64,000 nucleotides of DNA from Costus lasius (GCA_027563935.2 CM050447.1:82135461-82199460), one strand, 5' to 3'; positions 36,211 through 47,783 are shown, counted from the stretch's first letter. Notes: generated from the letters alone by a model not told the origin. Numbers and translations: made by a program.

Positions 36211-36985
36211 TGTTAGTGTTTATTCCCAAGGACCTCAGGATGGTCCATGAAATATGTGCATCACATCTAGTTGATAGATGAGTTATCCTGGCATTGTCGT
36301 TGTTATGCAGAGTTGTACATCTGCGCATATGTACATTTGCATATACAATGTCCCTAAGAGATAGATTTTATCTAGTCTCTGTGTTTATCCCTGGTCGAGA
36401 ATCATGGTAGATATGGGATAGCTATGATTCGCTTGAGACTAGTATATGCGCTGGTTGAGCACGGGTTGCTAACGCAGGCATATGGGTATATCAAGGGAGA
36501 TATACTAGATCGACCCACCGTGAGGATTCATCTGAGTGTCACGAGATGAATATCACAGTGACAGAGTTGCGCTTGTCCTAGACTTGAGGACATTGGTATC
36601 TTTATATAGTGATTGATGTACTTTGATGCAACCTAACGCTTCGCCGTAAAAGGGAAGTCATAACGGTTGTCATTGGGTATGTCATAAGCCGTTTGAGAGA
36701 TTCAATATGCCAATAGAGGATTTGCCCCTTCCTTACGGGGAAGCTTGATTGTCCATGGCATCCCTATATGGATGACTGAAAGTGTATGGCCATACCCAGG
36801 TGGGAACCTGATTTAGTCATGCCATATTATTGGGGATTAACAAGTGTGACACACTTGCCCAATCTGGACATCAGTTGGCAAAAGGACAAAGCTGCACTTG
36901 TACTTTGTCACAGTTTTAGGGGATGTTGATGATGACACCATTCTGATGACTTGGGTAGCAATGATGTCACTCATTGCTTGTGATG
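36211..36985 (+). repeat. truncated 5' LTR of Copia-D
   Basis: It begins TGTTAGTGTTTATTCCCAAG and follows the 3' LTR (42016 on) until CTCATTGCTTGTGATG, then jumps into leader. About 940 bp of LTR end are absent. The word CACTTGTACTTTGT occurs at the break and again about 90 bp upstream, possible microhomology. GTATGGCCATAC is at 36784-36795. Confidence 0.85.
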
Positions 36986-39249
36986 CCACTTGTACTTTGT
37001 TATTTATCGCTTTTATGAAATTCATGATTTTCGGTTTCTACACATGGGGATAGACCCTATGTGTGAGAATTTATTTCTCCTCATATTCATTGGATAGACC
37101 CACGATGTGAGACTTGTATCTAGATTTCGGGGCATGGACTGGGTGATTGCCCTAATCCGTACAAGTTAGGGATTGCAAGTGGCATCAATAATCGGGGTAT
37201 ATATGGCCACTTGTAGACTCCTGAGAGAAAACAAAAGATCTGAATTTTTTATAAGATCGCGGAGATTTAACGAATATGTTTTCTAATGAAAAACTAAAAT
37301 CTGGTTCTGTAGTTTGTCATTGCATATAGAAGAGCATGTCTTAAGTGTTTTTCCTTATGCATTTGATATGATCAAAGTCAAGCCCTATTGCCATGCCTGT
37401 GATGTATCAATGTGAGGCCTGCGTGCCGCTTTCAATTTTGTATTTTCAATTCTACATTGTAAATCAAATCGAAGGCCTTGATGACATTTTGTGGCGTTTT
37501 CCTCTCTCTCTCCCTTGCGCATCTCTCAAGGTGGCGCAACTCTCACCTAGCTGAACCCTAGGGTGGCTTCTAGGGTTAAACCTAGGGGTGCATCTAAGGG
37601 GGTGGCGGCTAGGGTTAGGGTTGGCTCACCTCACCTCCTAAGGTGGCGCATCCCCTTATTTGACCTACCTTGAGTGGCTTCTAGGGTTACCTAGTTGGTT
37701 CACTTAAGGGATGATGGATGGATAAGGTGATGGTGCAACCTAGTCAAGTAAGGGGGCTGACCTTCATCCTCAACCGAACCCTCGTGGCTTCTAGGTCTCC
37801 TAGTGGCGCATGCATGGGTTCAAGGGCTGATGATGAAGGAAAAGCAACCTAAGGGGGCTGATCTTATTCCTTGACTGAACCATGGCACATCCTAGTTTTC
37901 CTAGGTGGCGCATATTGGGTTCATGGGTTGAGGAAGACGATTGGCACTCCAAGCTTGTAGAGGGGCTAATCTTCTCTCATTAGCCAAGAACTTGAAGGTC
38001 TTTTGGATGCTTCTTAAGTTCATGGGCTGATGAAGGAAGATTGAGCACCAAGGAAGCATGATGGCACATCCAAGCAAAGGGGGCGCACCTCTAGGTGGCG
38101 CACCTTGCAAGGGATGATTCGTATCAAGCATTGAGGTGAGATACCTAGCATTGAGATGGCACATGGATGTTTGGCCGAACCTTAGGAGGAGCCTAGGGTT
38201 TGCGAGCTATCTTCCAGGAAGAGAGATGAGTTGGTTGAATCCTAGGAGGAGCCTAGGGTTTGCGAGCTGGCTCACAGAGAAGACTCGGGCTGGCCGAACC
38301 TAAAGGGGATCTAGGGTTTTCCTGGATGGTGCCTTTAGGGCTCGCGAGCTGACCCATGGAGCGGAAGACCTAGGTGGCGCACCGTGGGGCCTTGGAGCAA
38401 AGCCCTTAGGGCACTCAGGGATGAGCTAAGGACTTGTTGGCATGTGCCCATGGCTCATAGCCCTTGGTAGTGCTAGGTGGCTAGGACTAGGTTTAGGGGC
38501 TTGTTACCCATGTTTTGGGCTTTGTTCACATCATATTTACTGTTCCTATTCCAGCCTGCCTTTACTACTTTGTTTTATTCCACCATAGGATTGCATGCCT
38601 GTATTGGTAGAATAAGATAAAAAGTCGTGGTGCCGAGACCACAAAAATCCTCGATAAATTATATCAGGTCCCGTTACTTAGCCTTCTGACGCATAACCCT
38701 CGTCAAACTGTCGATCGATGGTGCTGTGCACTGTTTCCCACCCTCGTGGGACACACCCATCTATCTTCAGGAGGCGTGTGGTGACAATAATTTGCCCAGT
38801 CCGGTTAAAACTATGGACGTGCCTTTCGCAAGGAAATTGTTGGCCTTGGGTATAAAGGTTAGGTCGGACTTGACTAGGATTTTTCATATGCGGTGGTTCA
38901 TATGATGAAATTTCTAGAGGCAGCCTCAAGAGGTTGGGACTTTGTGCTGTATCCAGCCCTCGCTGGACACAAAGTGCCTGAACGGTCTTGAGAAGGGGAA
39001 TTGCCGAGTAGCAATTGGCCGGCGAGCCTACCTTAGGAAGCATGCATCACCTTGCGCAGTACATCCCACCCTCGTGGGACGCAAGGCGTGTACGAAATGA
39101 GGATCCCATCTCACTAAGGAAGTCGGGTGACTTATCGATCAATTTTTGAGGATTATTGATTCGAATAAAATAGTGAGAAATAGTCATTTAAAAAAGGCCA
39201 GAATAAATGATTAAAATGTGATACTGATCTGCTCTTGTTTGTATTGTAG
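36986..39249 (+). other. 5' leader of Copia-D with expanded TGGCGCA repeats
   Basis: The part 37020-37400 matches the E and C leaders. From about 37490 to 38470 the sequence is a degenerate array of GGTGGCGCA, TTCTAGGGTT and CCGAACC words, about three times as long as the matching part of Copia-C. The last 550 bases are conserved and carry hairpins TCCCACCCTCGTGGGA at 38736-38751 and 39064-39079 and TCCAGCCCTCGCTGGA at 38952-38967. No gene. Confidence 0.7.
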
Positions 39250-40134
39250 ATGGCTTCTACAAGCAATAATAATAGCAGACTGTCATTCCGTTCCTTCTTT
39301 GACAGGGAGAAGTTAACTGGAGTTAACTTCATGGACTGGTACCGACACTTGAGGATAATCCTCATGCAGGAGAAGAAGCTGTATGTCTTAGAGCAAGCGC
39401 TTCCTCCTCAACCGTCATCCTCAGCCCGCACGGCTGAACAGGAAGCTTTTCGCAAGCATCAGGATGACGCCTTGGATGTTGGTTGCCTTATGTTAGCCAC
39501 GATGTCGTCCGAATTGCAGATGCGGTATGAGGATCAGAATGCATTTCAGATCATCACACATCTAAAGCAACTATTCGAGTCGCAGGCTAGAACAAAAAGG
39601 TTTGAAACATCCAAGGCTGCTTTTCAGTGCAAGATGCCTGAAGGTGCTCCAGTGGGACCACATGTACTCAAGTTGCTTGGGTACTTGTCGCATCTCACTA
39701 GACTAGGACACCCGATGGATTAGGATGTGGCTATGGACCTTATCCTGCAGTCACTGCCTCCAAGTTATAGCTCTTTTATCATTAACTTCAATATGAACAA
39801 AATAGCTTGTACTCACAAGGAGCTGCTAAAACTGCTGGAAGCGACCGAGAAGGAAATGGTCAGGTCCAAACCCAAGTCCGTTCTTATAGTCTCCAAGGAT
39901 AGTAAGAAGCGGAAAAGGGGTAAGGGCAAGTCCAAGGCCAAGGCACTAAAGAAAGGTAGGGTGAGGGAGAACAAGTGCTTCAACTGTGGCCAGGAGGGCC
40001 ATTGGCGCAAAGACTGCATGCATCCTCAGAAAGAGATGAAGAGAAGTAACCCTTCGTCTTCAGGCTCAGGTAATTTTATTACCAAATCCCATATTGCCTA
40101 TTTCCGTACATGGGTATTTTATACCGCATGGTGA
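39250..40134 (+). pseudogene. gag of Copia-D with one TAG
   Basis: From the ATG at 39250 the frame runs 295 codons, interrupted only by TAG at 39721-39723. It is homologous along its length to codons 1-300 of Copia-C (DWYRHLRIIL, LYVLEQALP, LPPSYSSFIINFNMNK) and carries the zinc knuckle CFNCGQEGHWRKDC, then a Lys-rich basic stretch before it. Unlike Copia-C it has Trp, not TAG, at codon 27. The frame is lost in the protease motif (about 40105-40134), beyond which pol cannot be read. Gag alone could form particles or bind RNA if the TAG were read through, which I cannot judge. Confidence 0.85.
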
Positions 40135-42003
40135 GACTGATATTTGCAAAAATATGCAGAAACTCCAGAGAAATAGGACATGGATGATAGTAAGAAAATC
40201 CTGCTGGAGCATTGATGCCGCCGAGCTATTTTTCATTTGTCATTGATAGGATTGTTTTATTTTTGCAAACATGTAATTGACATTGTATCTATTCCTTTGG
40301 AGTAGAGTTTTTGGAATAAAAGGAATTTGACATTCTTTTCATTTGCAAAGCTCTTGTCATTATATTGTGCAAAATAATGAGGTAATAAAACAACTTGAAT
40401 TTAATAAGTGGTTCAAATTGAATGCCAATCTTCTGACTCAGATATTTTATCATAAACAAGTGATGCATCCACTGACTTCATGCACATGAATTCTTGGATT
40501 CGAACTCCTTCTAGGAGATTGACTATCTTAACCTCTTTCGAGATGTGATAGATGGGCAAAGAATTGTTTGCTGATAAATGTTTTTCACCAAGTGAGGTGA
40601 AGTGGAAAGGTCAAAAGATAGGAATTCGTGAAATTACCAAAATATTTATGGAACCAGCTTATCAAAATTCATAAGTGATCTTCAGTCCAGGTTGGATGAA
40701 GAGTATTTGAGCCACAGGTGACTATCATATTAAGTATGAGGTCTCCTCATAGCTCATAATTCCTGAAGAACACCTTGGAAGGTGGTTTGAGTGGGAGGAA
40801 TTGAAAGTCAACCATATCTCTGCTGAGGTTATGCTGATAGTTTCTTCGACACTAAACTTTTTCATCTTAAATGTATCTCCAGGAAAGGAGATGACATGAC
40901 TAATTATCAGGATCTATAGATGTGAGACTTTGGGGGTCATACATCTGAATCTAATGACATAGATTCAAGATCTGATAAGTGTAGGTGGAGTATCCTAAGA
41001 TGACTTAGGGATACTAATTTCCATAGACCCACAGGAGAACAAGCGATTGTTGCTCTTGATGCTAGCTTTCTTGGAAATGTATTTCCTTGAAAATGGCAAG
41101 TGGGAGGAAATTGTGACTTGGATTCAGTCCAAGGTTAGCCACCTAGCACAGATGGTCAAAGATGAAATCTGAGCCTCGTATATAGGTTGTGGGGCAACCT
41201 AGGTTCAGAAAGTGTGGGAAAAAGGCTGAATCGATTCTTGTGTGTCAGTGTTATGGATAACTCCTAACTTGGATAAAGAATCTTCACCTTATAGTACCTA
41301 AGTTCAGTGGGAGCTTGATGACATCTCTGGTCTTGTATGTTGGGGACATACAGATCATCAAAGATGATATCCCGATCCTTCACTTGGTGAAGAGATGATT
41401 GGGAAATGTCTTGTGATGAATGACTTAATGGACATCACCTATGGGGTAGGTGTGTGAGTTCTTGGATAAGTCCAAGAAACTCCAAGTGCCAAGTCAGATA
41501 ACATACATCAATGATGGTATGTTATAGACCAGATGTGGTTTATGCCGAGAGCATAACCAATTGATACTAGGTCCAATCCAGGTGCATGACACTGGATAAG
41601 GAATGAAGAACACACTTAGGTTCTATATAGAACTAAGGGGTGGTTCTTGGTTAGTAATGACAGAAAAAGCTCATTGGATTCACTTGGCAGCTTATTCCAA
41701 TCAAACCAGTGACAGTCTAGTTGTTCCTGTAGTGGTGCTAAAAGCTTTGGGAGCTTCAGAGCAGGCTACTTGAAAGCAGAGTATGCAAATGCTTTTGAGA
41801 AGAAGTGGGAGTTCTTTGATGAACTTCACAGGCGTACTCAGATGCTTATACCTTGTCTTGCGGACAGAGGTACTTAAGATATAGCAGATATGAACACTAA
41901 TACAATCATGGTAGGCCCATAGACCGATGCTCTGGCGCAGCAGGAGCGTGGCAGGTTGTGCTTAGGACATGGTGTTGAGATTGCTCAATGCAGGGTCCTA
42001 GTG
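40135..42003 (+). pseudogene. decayed pol of Copia-D
   Basis: About 1.87 kb stands where Copia-C has about 3.1 kb. Short stretches still match, for example the reverse transcriptase box at 41336-41347, now YVGD instead of YVDD, and the SITSRYQSNPG-like stretch near 41560. Stops and frameshifts are frequent in all frames. Confidence 0.75.
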
Positions 42004-42015
42004 CAAGTGGGAGAT

Positions 42016-43731
42016 TGTTAGTTTTTATGCCCTAGGACCTCAGGATGGTCCATGGGATATGTGCATCACATCTAGTTGATAGATGAGTTATCCTGGCATT
42101 ATCGTTGTTATGCAGAGTTATACATCTGCGCATATGTACATTTGCATATACAATGTCCCTAAGAGATAGATTTTATCTAGTTTCTGTGTTTATCCCTAGT
42201 CGAGAATCATGGTGGATATGGGACAACTATGATTCGCTTGAGACTAGTATATGCGCTGGTTGAGCACGGGTTGCTAACGCAGACATATGGGTATATCAAG
42301 GGAGATATACTGGATCGACCCGCCGTGAGGATTCATCTCAGTGTCATGAGATGAATATCACAGTGACAGAGTTGCGCTTGTCCTAGACTTGAGGACATTG
42401 GTATCTCTATATAGTGATTGATGTACTTTGATACAACCTAACACTTCGCCGTAAAAGGGAAGTCATAATGGTTGTCGTTGGGTATGTCATAAGCCGTATG
42501 AGAGATTCAATATGCCAATAGAGGATTTGCCCCTTCCTTATGGGGAAGCTTGATTGTCCATGGCACCCCTATATGGATGACCGAAAGTGTATGGCCATAC
42601 TCAGGTGAGAACCTGATTTAGTCATGCCATATTATTGGGATTAACAAGTGTGACACACTTGCCCAATCTGGACATCAGTTGGCAAAAGGACAAAGCTGCA
42701 CTTGTACTTTGTCACAGTTTTAGGGGATGTCGATGATGACACCATTCTGATGACTTGGGTAGCAATGATGCCACTCATTGCTTGTGATGATTTAGTCATC
42801 ACTGCCAACGTCTGAAGAACTTACAGGGTCGTACACCTTAACACTCGAGTTCTCATACTGATCGTTTAGCCTCTGATTGAATCATTGTGTGATTCAGATC
42901 TTTTTGGGGAACTGATGCTTTGAGACTTTTATAGAGGAGATGATATTTTATTTTAGTTCATTGTTGACCACTAGTTGACTCTAGTAGACCACGTTTGACC
43001 TCTGTTGACCTGTGTTATCAAAATGAGTCAAACAAGGGTCTAGGTGCAAGTTTGGGCTTGGTACTTTAGTCAAATGAATAAAATAAAATTATTAATTGGC
43101 AAGAGAATTTTTCTCTTGGCTAATTAATAAGCTTGGGTGCAATTTACAATTAATTGCGTATGCGGAGATTCGAACCCATGACACTTAATTGTGAATAGGC
43201 ACCTATGCTCATTATCCCACATGGGAAAGATCTCCAGTGTGTGTCTGGCTCTGCTATTATAATTAGAGAGGCCCACCTGGGAGATGTTTTGTACCAGACT
43301 CTTCTCTTGTCTCTAGTTGTCGCCTCCCCTCTGCTCCTTGGCGTGAGGGTCTAGGAGGTGACAACAAATAAAAGTTTTTCGACATCAAAGGTTGGGACAA
43401 GTGGTAGTGCTACCCACTCCTTGTCGCCAACACCCCTTCTTCTCCTTGGCATTGGCGCAAGTTAAGAAGGCTAGAGGCGTGGATCTCATCTTCCGGGGCT
43501 AGCACCCAGCAAAGAGATTGGAGAGGACTCAAGGAGTCTGTGTGTGCGCGATTGCAGAGGACGGGCCCTTGCGCGTCTTCATCATCGGCCACTCCTAGTT
43601 GCTTGATAAGGCACTGCCCTCTTCACATCCATTGTATTCTTCGTAAGACGGTCCTTATTGTTGAATTAGGAATCTCGTTTCGGGCTCGCTTCCGCTGTTT
43701 TCGTTTACTTTTAGCCCGGGGATTCCCAACA
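42016..43731 (+). repeat. 3' LTR of Copia-D
   Basis: It begins TGTTAGTTTTTATGCCCTAG, ends GGGGATTCCCAACA, and is 1,716 bp. It shares the layout of the C LTR, including GTATGGCCATAC at 42589-42600 and GCGCA-rich words near the end. Frames across its right end into Gypsy-M gag (43410-43949) are partly chimeric. Confidence 0.9.
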
Positions 43732-44110
43732 CCTCCAAACTGATTCTGTTGAATCATAGAAAAGAAAGCAGGCTTAATTTCAAAGTTGTTAGCCTCAATG
43801 ACGGGTCTAGCAATGCTATAGTGAATTTCATGTGGATTAGGGGCTGCGTAGTCCCTAAGCGATCTTCTTTCTGCCATATCAACTATTTCTTCTGTTTCTT
43901 CCTCTTGTGTTTCTTGTTGATTCTCTTCAAATCTCAACTTCCTGCGCAATCTAAGTGTTTTATTAATTTCAGGATCAAAAGGTACAATGGGTCCTCATCT
44001 AAGGTTCCTGCGCATGCAAAGCAGATATGTCAAAAAATTTTAAGCAAAACAGAAAATAAAACCTAATCTAGCAATACTCTCAATATCTCCAATATCAACA
44101 AAGACCAAGG

Positions 44111-44130
44111 TCCCCGGCAACAGCGCCAAA
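44111..44130 (-). other. primer binding site of Gypsy-M
   Basis: On the minus strand TTTGGCGCTGTTGCCGGGGA lies four bases after the 5' LTR. It is the Athila/Tat type site, with GCC changed to GCT. Confidence 0.85.
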
Positions 44131-44134
44131 AACT

Positions 44135-46188
44135 TGTTGTATCCCAACAAGTAGGTAGACAAAAACTTATTTCTAGTGTTGCGGTCAAACTCGTTGTTTG
44201 GCGTACAAGGACTCTGTCACTCCCTAACACGGCTCCAAAAACTTGTTATGTCACTAAGCTTGTTGTGTCCGTAAGTGCACGGATACTTGAAGTAATAAAA
44301 TAGATATCGAACCCACAGAGACCTTGTTTGCTGAGTACTGAATAATTGATTTCTTGTTATCTAGGTGAATCGAAAGTATGCAAGTGAGCAATAGAAGACT
44401 AAAACGGAAATACTAGAGAGAGAAGACTGGGACTAGGGTTTCATTCACTTTAAATTCTATGACTAGATGTAAATAGAGATTTGTCAGTTTAATTTTAACA
44501 TGGTAAAGACATAATTTACTTCATAAAAGGATTATCTCACTTTCGTGCAGATAATCATGCAGAGATCAATCCTCGCTTTCACGCAAGATCTATCCCAACG
44601 CTGAGAATAAGTAAACGATCAAACAAAGAACTCAAGGATCACTTTCGTGCATCCGAATTCTAAGTTAATTATCACAAGTGGAATCTCAAGGATCACTTTC
44701 GTGCATCCGAGTCTCAACACAAGTTTTACTCATGGTTCTCCAACGTTCCGATCTTTGCTTTCACACAAGATCTCCACGTTTGACAACTCGACTCAATCCT
44801 AGATTCATATTATTATCATGGCAATTTGACTACTAAAATCAAATGATGATAACTAACCTAATTTCTTAAGGAAAGTTCACAACATGCAATTCTAGGGTTC
44901 CAAGTTCTCAAGCAAGTCACCTTTCGGTCCTTATTGCGAGAACCCTAAAAAATGAATAATAGTATGAATCAATGCAGAATCAAAAGTGCAATTATCACAT
45001 AAGTAAAATTATCATGCTAAAATTATACGTGACGAAATAGTGGAAAAAGAATCATCTAGTCATTAAGAATTAAAGGGAATTACTCCCCCATGTCCCATAA
45101 AAGTTTAAGCTAGCATAGTGCAGGAGTTACAATAATCCATGGTTTCAAAACATTGAAAATCAAAGAGAAAAGAGAGTTTAAGAAAACACACCATGGCTGT
45201 AATATAAATTATAGCCGTAATTTGCATAAGGGGGAGCTGTGAATAGTGTCAGCGCCTCCTCTTTCGTCAATTTCTCCTCCAATTGATTTCCTTTCACTCT
45301 AAAACTTCTGGAGCACCTTCTCCTCCTCTATGCGTAGCCTCCATTCAAATTTCACAGCCGGAGATGCGTTGTACGCTTCCCAGTGGTTAAACCCTTGGCA
45401 GCGGCATGGAACTCGATTTCTCCCTTTATGGTGGACGAAAATTAGGGCTTTTGGTCTCTTCCTCTTTGTCTCAGCGAAAGCTCTCTTCCTTCTTCTTATG
45501 GCTTCCAATTTAAAGGTCTCGATCATCGGCAATCTTCTCCGTAAAAATCGGGCTTCAAATTTGACCGTGGGATCGCGTTTAAGATTAGAATTACGGTAGT
45601 GTAATATGTTACGGTACTACCGTAAAATCGGTCGCATTCTCTGATTCAAAATCTCTGGAAAATACGGCACCGTAACGTAGGTTACGGTGGTGCTATAAAA
45701 TTGGCTGAAATCTCTGGTCGAAAGTGTCTGGAAATTATGGCGCATAAAATGGTTTACGATAGTGCCATAATTTCAGTGAATGTCTCTGTTCTAAAGGCGC
45801 TCCAGATTACGGCCCGTGTAAATTCTTACGGCAGTGCCGTAATTTTCAAGAAACTTTCTGATGAAAAACTCCCCAAATTACGGCAGTGCTCTGAAAATAC
45901 GGTACTGTAATATATATTACAGCCCTGCTGTATTTTGGTTCGTGGCTCCAATTATCTTGAAATTTGACGTGTGATCTCCTCTTGATATTGTGAATTCATC
46001 CATGCATTTGGGTTGCTTGAAATCGACTGAAAATCATGTCTTTTTGCCTGAAAATCAGTAAAAACCAAAAAGAGTGTAGATTCCACAAATATTGATAAAA
46101 AAGGCATAAAAATAAGCAAAGTCTATGAATATGACACAAAAACACTAATGAAATGGCACTAAATTTGCTATAAATTTCGGTGTCATCA
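44135..46188 (-). repeat. 5' LTR of Gypsy-M
   Basis: It is 2,054 bp and uninterrupted. On the minus strand it begins TGATGACACCGAAATTTATAG and ends GGGATACAACA. The U3 array is at 45590-45935, preceded on the minus strand by the box CACGTCAAATTT (near 45970). Between 44530 and 44770 it has the CACTTTCGTGCA words. Confidence 0.9.
45590..45935 (-). repeat. U3 palindrome array, 5' LTR of Gypsy-M
   Basis: Units include TTACGGTACTACCGTAAAAT, TACGGCAGTGCCGTAATTTT and TACGGTACTGTAATA. They match the array at 29455-29825 unit by unit, with scattered base changes that often break one arm. Confidence 0.8.
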
Positions 46189-46325
46189 ACGCTGCGATCT
46201 TTCCTTAAGAAGGATAAGTTGGATGGAACCAACTTAGTGGACTAGTATCAAAACTTGAGGATTCAAGCTCGGGAAAAAGTTGTATGTCCTTGAGCAGCCT
46301 ATTCCTAAATCCCTTTCATGCTTAG
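46189..46325 (+). pseudogene. gag piece of Copia-E between Gypsy-M and Gypsy-N
   Basis: It resumes the gag frame interrupted at 16909 and matches Copia-C 22134-22275. A one-base loss and stops are present. At the place of the Copia-C codon-27 TAG, Copia-E also has TAG (GTGGACTAGTATC near 46238), so that stop is shared by C and E but not by D. It ends at CTTAG (46321-46325), the Gypsy-N target duplication. Confidence 0.75.
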
Positions 46326-47783
46326 TGATACCGTTAACCGCAAGTGCATGATTTCCATCGCATAGTAAAAATATCGATCCACATGGACTAAGTATCAAGT
46401 ACCAACTTGTTGTGTAATCATTAGCTAGACAATTCGAAATGAGTTTTTAAGAAAACAAGAGTAAAAGAAAATAAAACTAGCGAAATAGTTGAAGCATTTA
46501 GAGCACAACAATAGATGAGATGCAAATTTGAGAGAAATTAGGACATCGGGTTTTACCACACCGACTGAACATGATCAAACGAAAGATGCATTAAGCACAA
46601 TTCTAAAATTATTAAAGGCGATTTTTCCTATTGTACAGGTTGCCCCTTTTAAGTAGCACAACCTGGTGTCCAGTTTAAGGCAATCTCCTACTTTTGCGGC
46701 TTATCGACTTGCAATAGATCCAATGAGTTCTAAGATAAATCACTAAAACTCTCGAGCAACCTTGACCTACTTTCGTGGTCAAAATCACAAGTTCAATCTA
46801 ACTGGATCGAACGTTACGATTCACCTTTCAGCTCGTCTTGTAATGTCAAAAATGTATAAAAAGCTAGGCCAAAGCAAATACACAAGATAAGCACAACAAA
46901 GATTGAATAAACAGTCATAAACATAAAACACTAAGATTTATTAAGCGTCAAAACCAGTAATCTATTCAACGAGCTACGCCTAAGTCCCAAAAATAGTCTA
47001 AGCTACAGATCTCACCATGTTATGCATGAAATATCTCAAAAAATACATTCAAAAGATGGGGAAATTAAAGATCTATGACAGCAGAAGACAAATCTCAAGA
47101 TTCCTCACGAAAACTATGAAGAAATCTGTCCGAACAAGTCCCACATGCCCACAATTGAAGCTTTCGCACCTTATTTCACCCTAGCCATTGCCATGCAAAG
47201 ATTCAAACCCTAAAACCTTACAAAAATCTTCTTTTTATACCTAGATCTCTTCTCCATCAAGTTAGGAAGGTTCCTATAAAGTTTCCCCAAATTATGCTTT
47301 CAGAATCATCCAAAACAGGCAAGAAATGGGCGGAAGGTCAAGTCTGGTGGAAAAAGACACGGCCATGCATTCTTGGGCGCAAGAATTAGTTCGTCAACTG
47401 TGGCCATCACGGCCAGGCACACGGCCAGGCAAAAATGGACAGGCTGGCTGTGCATGCCTCAGCGTAGAGATAAGTTTGTCAGCCGAGAAGAATATGGCCA
47501 CGCATGGATGCACTGGCTGGCTGTGTTTTCAGTAGAGAACTCCGTTTTGCCCCAAATTTGACGTGTGGTCTCATTATAACATTAGCAATCATCTCATCAT
47601 CTTGAATCTCCTAGAAATCCTTAAGAATAGGGCAATATTCCCTGCATATTAGCACAAATAAAAAATAGTAAAAATTCGTAACAATATAAGAAGTATGATC
47701 CAAAATACATTTAGAAGAAAGAAATTAAGTCTCAATAATGTATATAAAATAGGCTCAAAATCCAATGTAAATGTGAGACATTA
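46326..47783 (-). repeat. 3' LTR of Gypsy-N
   Basis: On the plus strand it begins TGATACCGTTAACCGCAAGTG and ends AATGTGAGACATTA. On the minus strand, going into the LTR, it has CACACGTCAAATTTGGGGC (near 47573), then a CACGGCC array (about 47335-47535) and TATAAAAAG (plus 47231-47239). Confidence 0.85.

Larger units (their letters stand above)
36211..43731 (+). mobile_element. Copia-D: gag-keeping, pol-decayed copia element with a truncated 5' LTR
   Basis: It has a partial 5' LTR (36211-36985), leader, gag 39250-40134 with one TAG, a shortened and unreadable pol (40135-42003), polypurine tract and a full 3' LTR (42016-43731). The perfect duplication CCTCC (36206-36210, 43732-43736) shows it inserted as a unit in Gypsy-M gag. 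The end of the 5' LTR and the primer site are missing, replaced directly by leader sequence at about 36985, so a deletion took place after insertion or during reverse transcription. The shared part of the LTRs differs at roughly 4% of sites by eye. This copy cannot prime reverse transcription. Confidence 0.9.
34696..43949 (-). pseudogene. gag of Gypsy-M, split by Copia-D
   Basis: The N-terminus is at 43949-43737 on the minus strand and includes MAERRSLRDYAAPNPHEIHY (a second possible start at 43877), an Athila-like gag opening. Copia-D interrupts it at CCTCC (43736-43732 and 36210-36206). The main Retrotrans_gag region follows at 36205-35833 with at least three stops. The next part, 35832-35242, reads TIDAAAGGALMSKTIDDAF and carries the zinc knuckle CDICGNDGHISENC (plus 35571-35530) and YNPGWRNHPN. 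A linker with LENQIAQQVSSS and NAIITRSGKQL lies at 35213-34818. Gag would build the particle and bind RNA; this copy cannot do so because of the insertion and the stops. Confidence 0.8.
16910..46188 (-). mobile_element. Gypsy-M: non-autonomous Athila-like element on the minus strand, split by B2/Copia-C and Copia-D
   Basis: On the minus strand the order is 5' LTR (46188-44135), primer site (44130-44111), gag (43949 to about 35242, split by Copia-D), protease (34551-33844), GGGAGGCAACC motif, palindrome array, Athila ORF1-like gene (32749-31280), about 1.2 kb without genes, and 3' LTR (30073-16910, split by solo LTR B2). Flanks ATGCT/ACGCT form a 5-bp duplication with one mismatch inside the gag start of Copia-E. 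The net length is about 10.6 kb. No reverse transcriptase, RNase H or integrase is present between protease and the 3' ORF; the gap is bridged by the motif and array, so this deletion is structural to the copy. The LTRs differ at roughly 5% of sites by eye. Confidence 0.9.

Noticed and set aside
43410..43743. Frames at 43410-43592 and 43540-43743 as host genes
   Set aside because: They lie in the 3' LTR of Copia-D and its junction with Gypsy-M gag.
45590..45935. Regular repeats with spacers, CRISPR-like at first sight
   Set aside because: This is plant DNA; the units are degenerate and palindromic and lie in a retrotransposon LTR, without cas genes.
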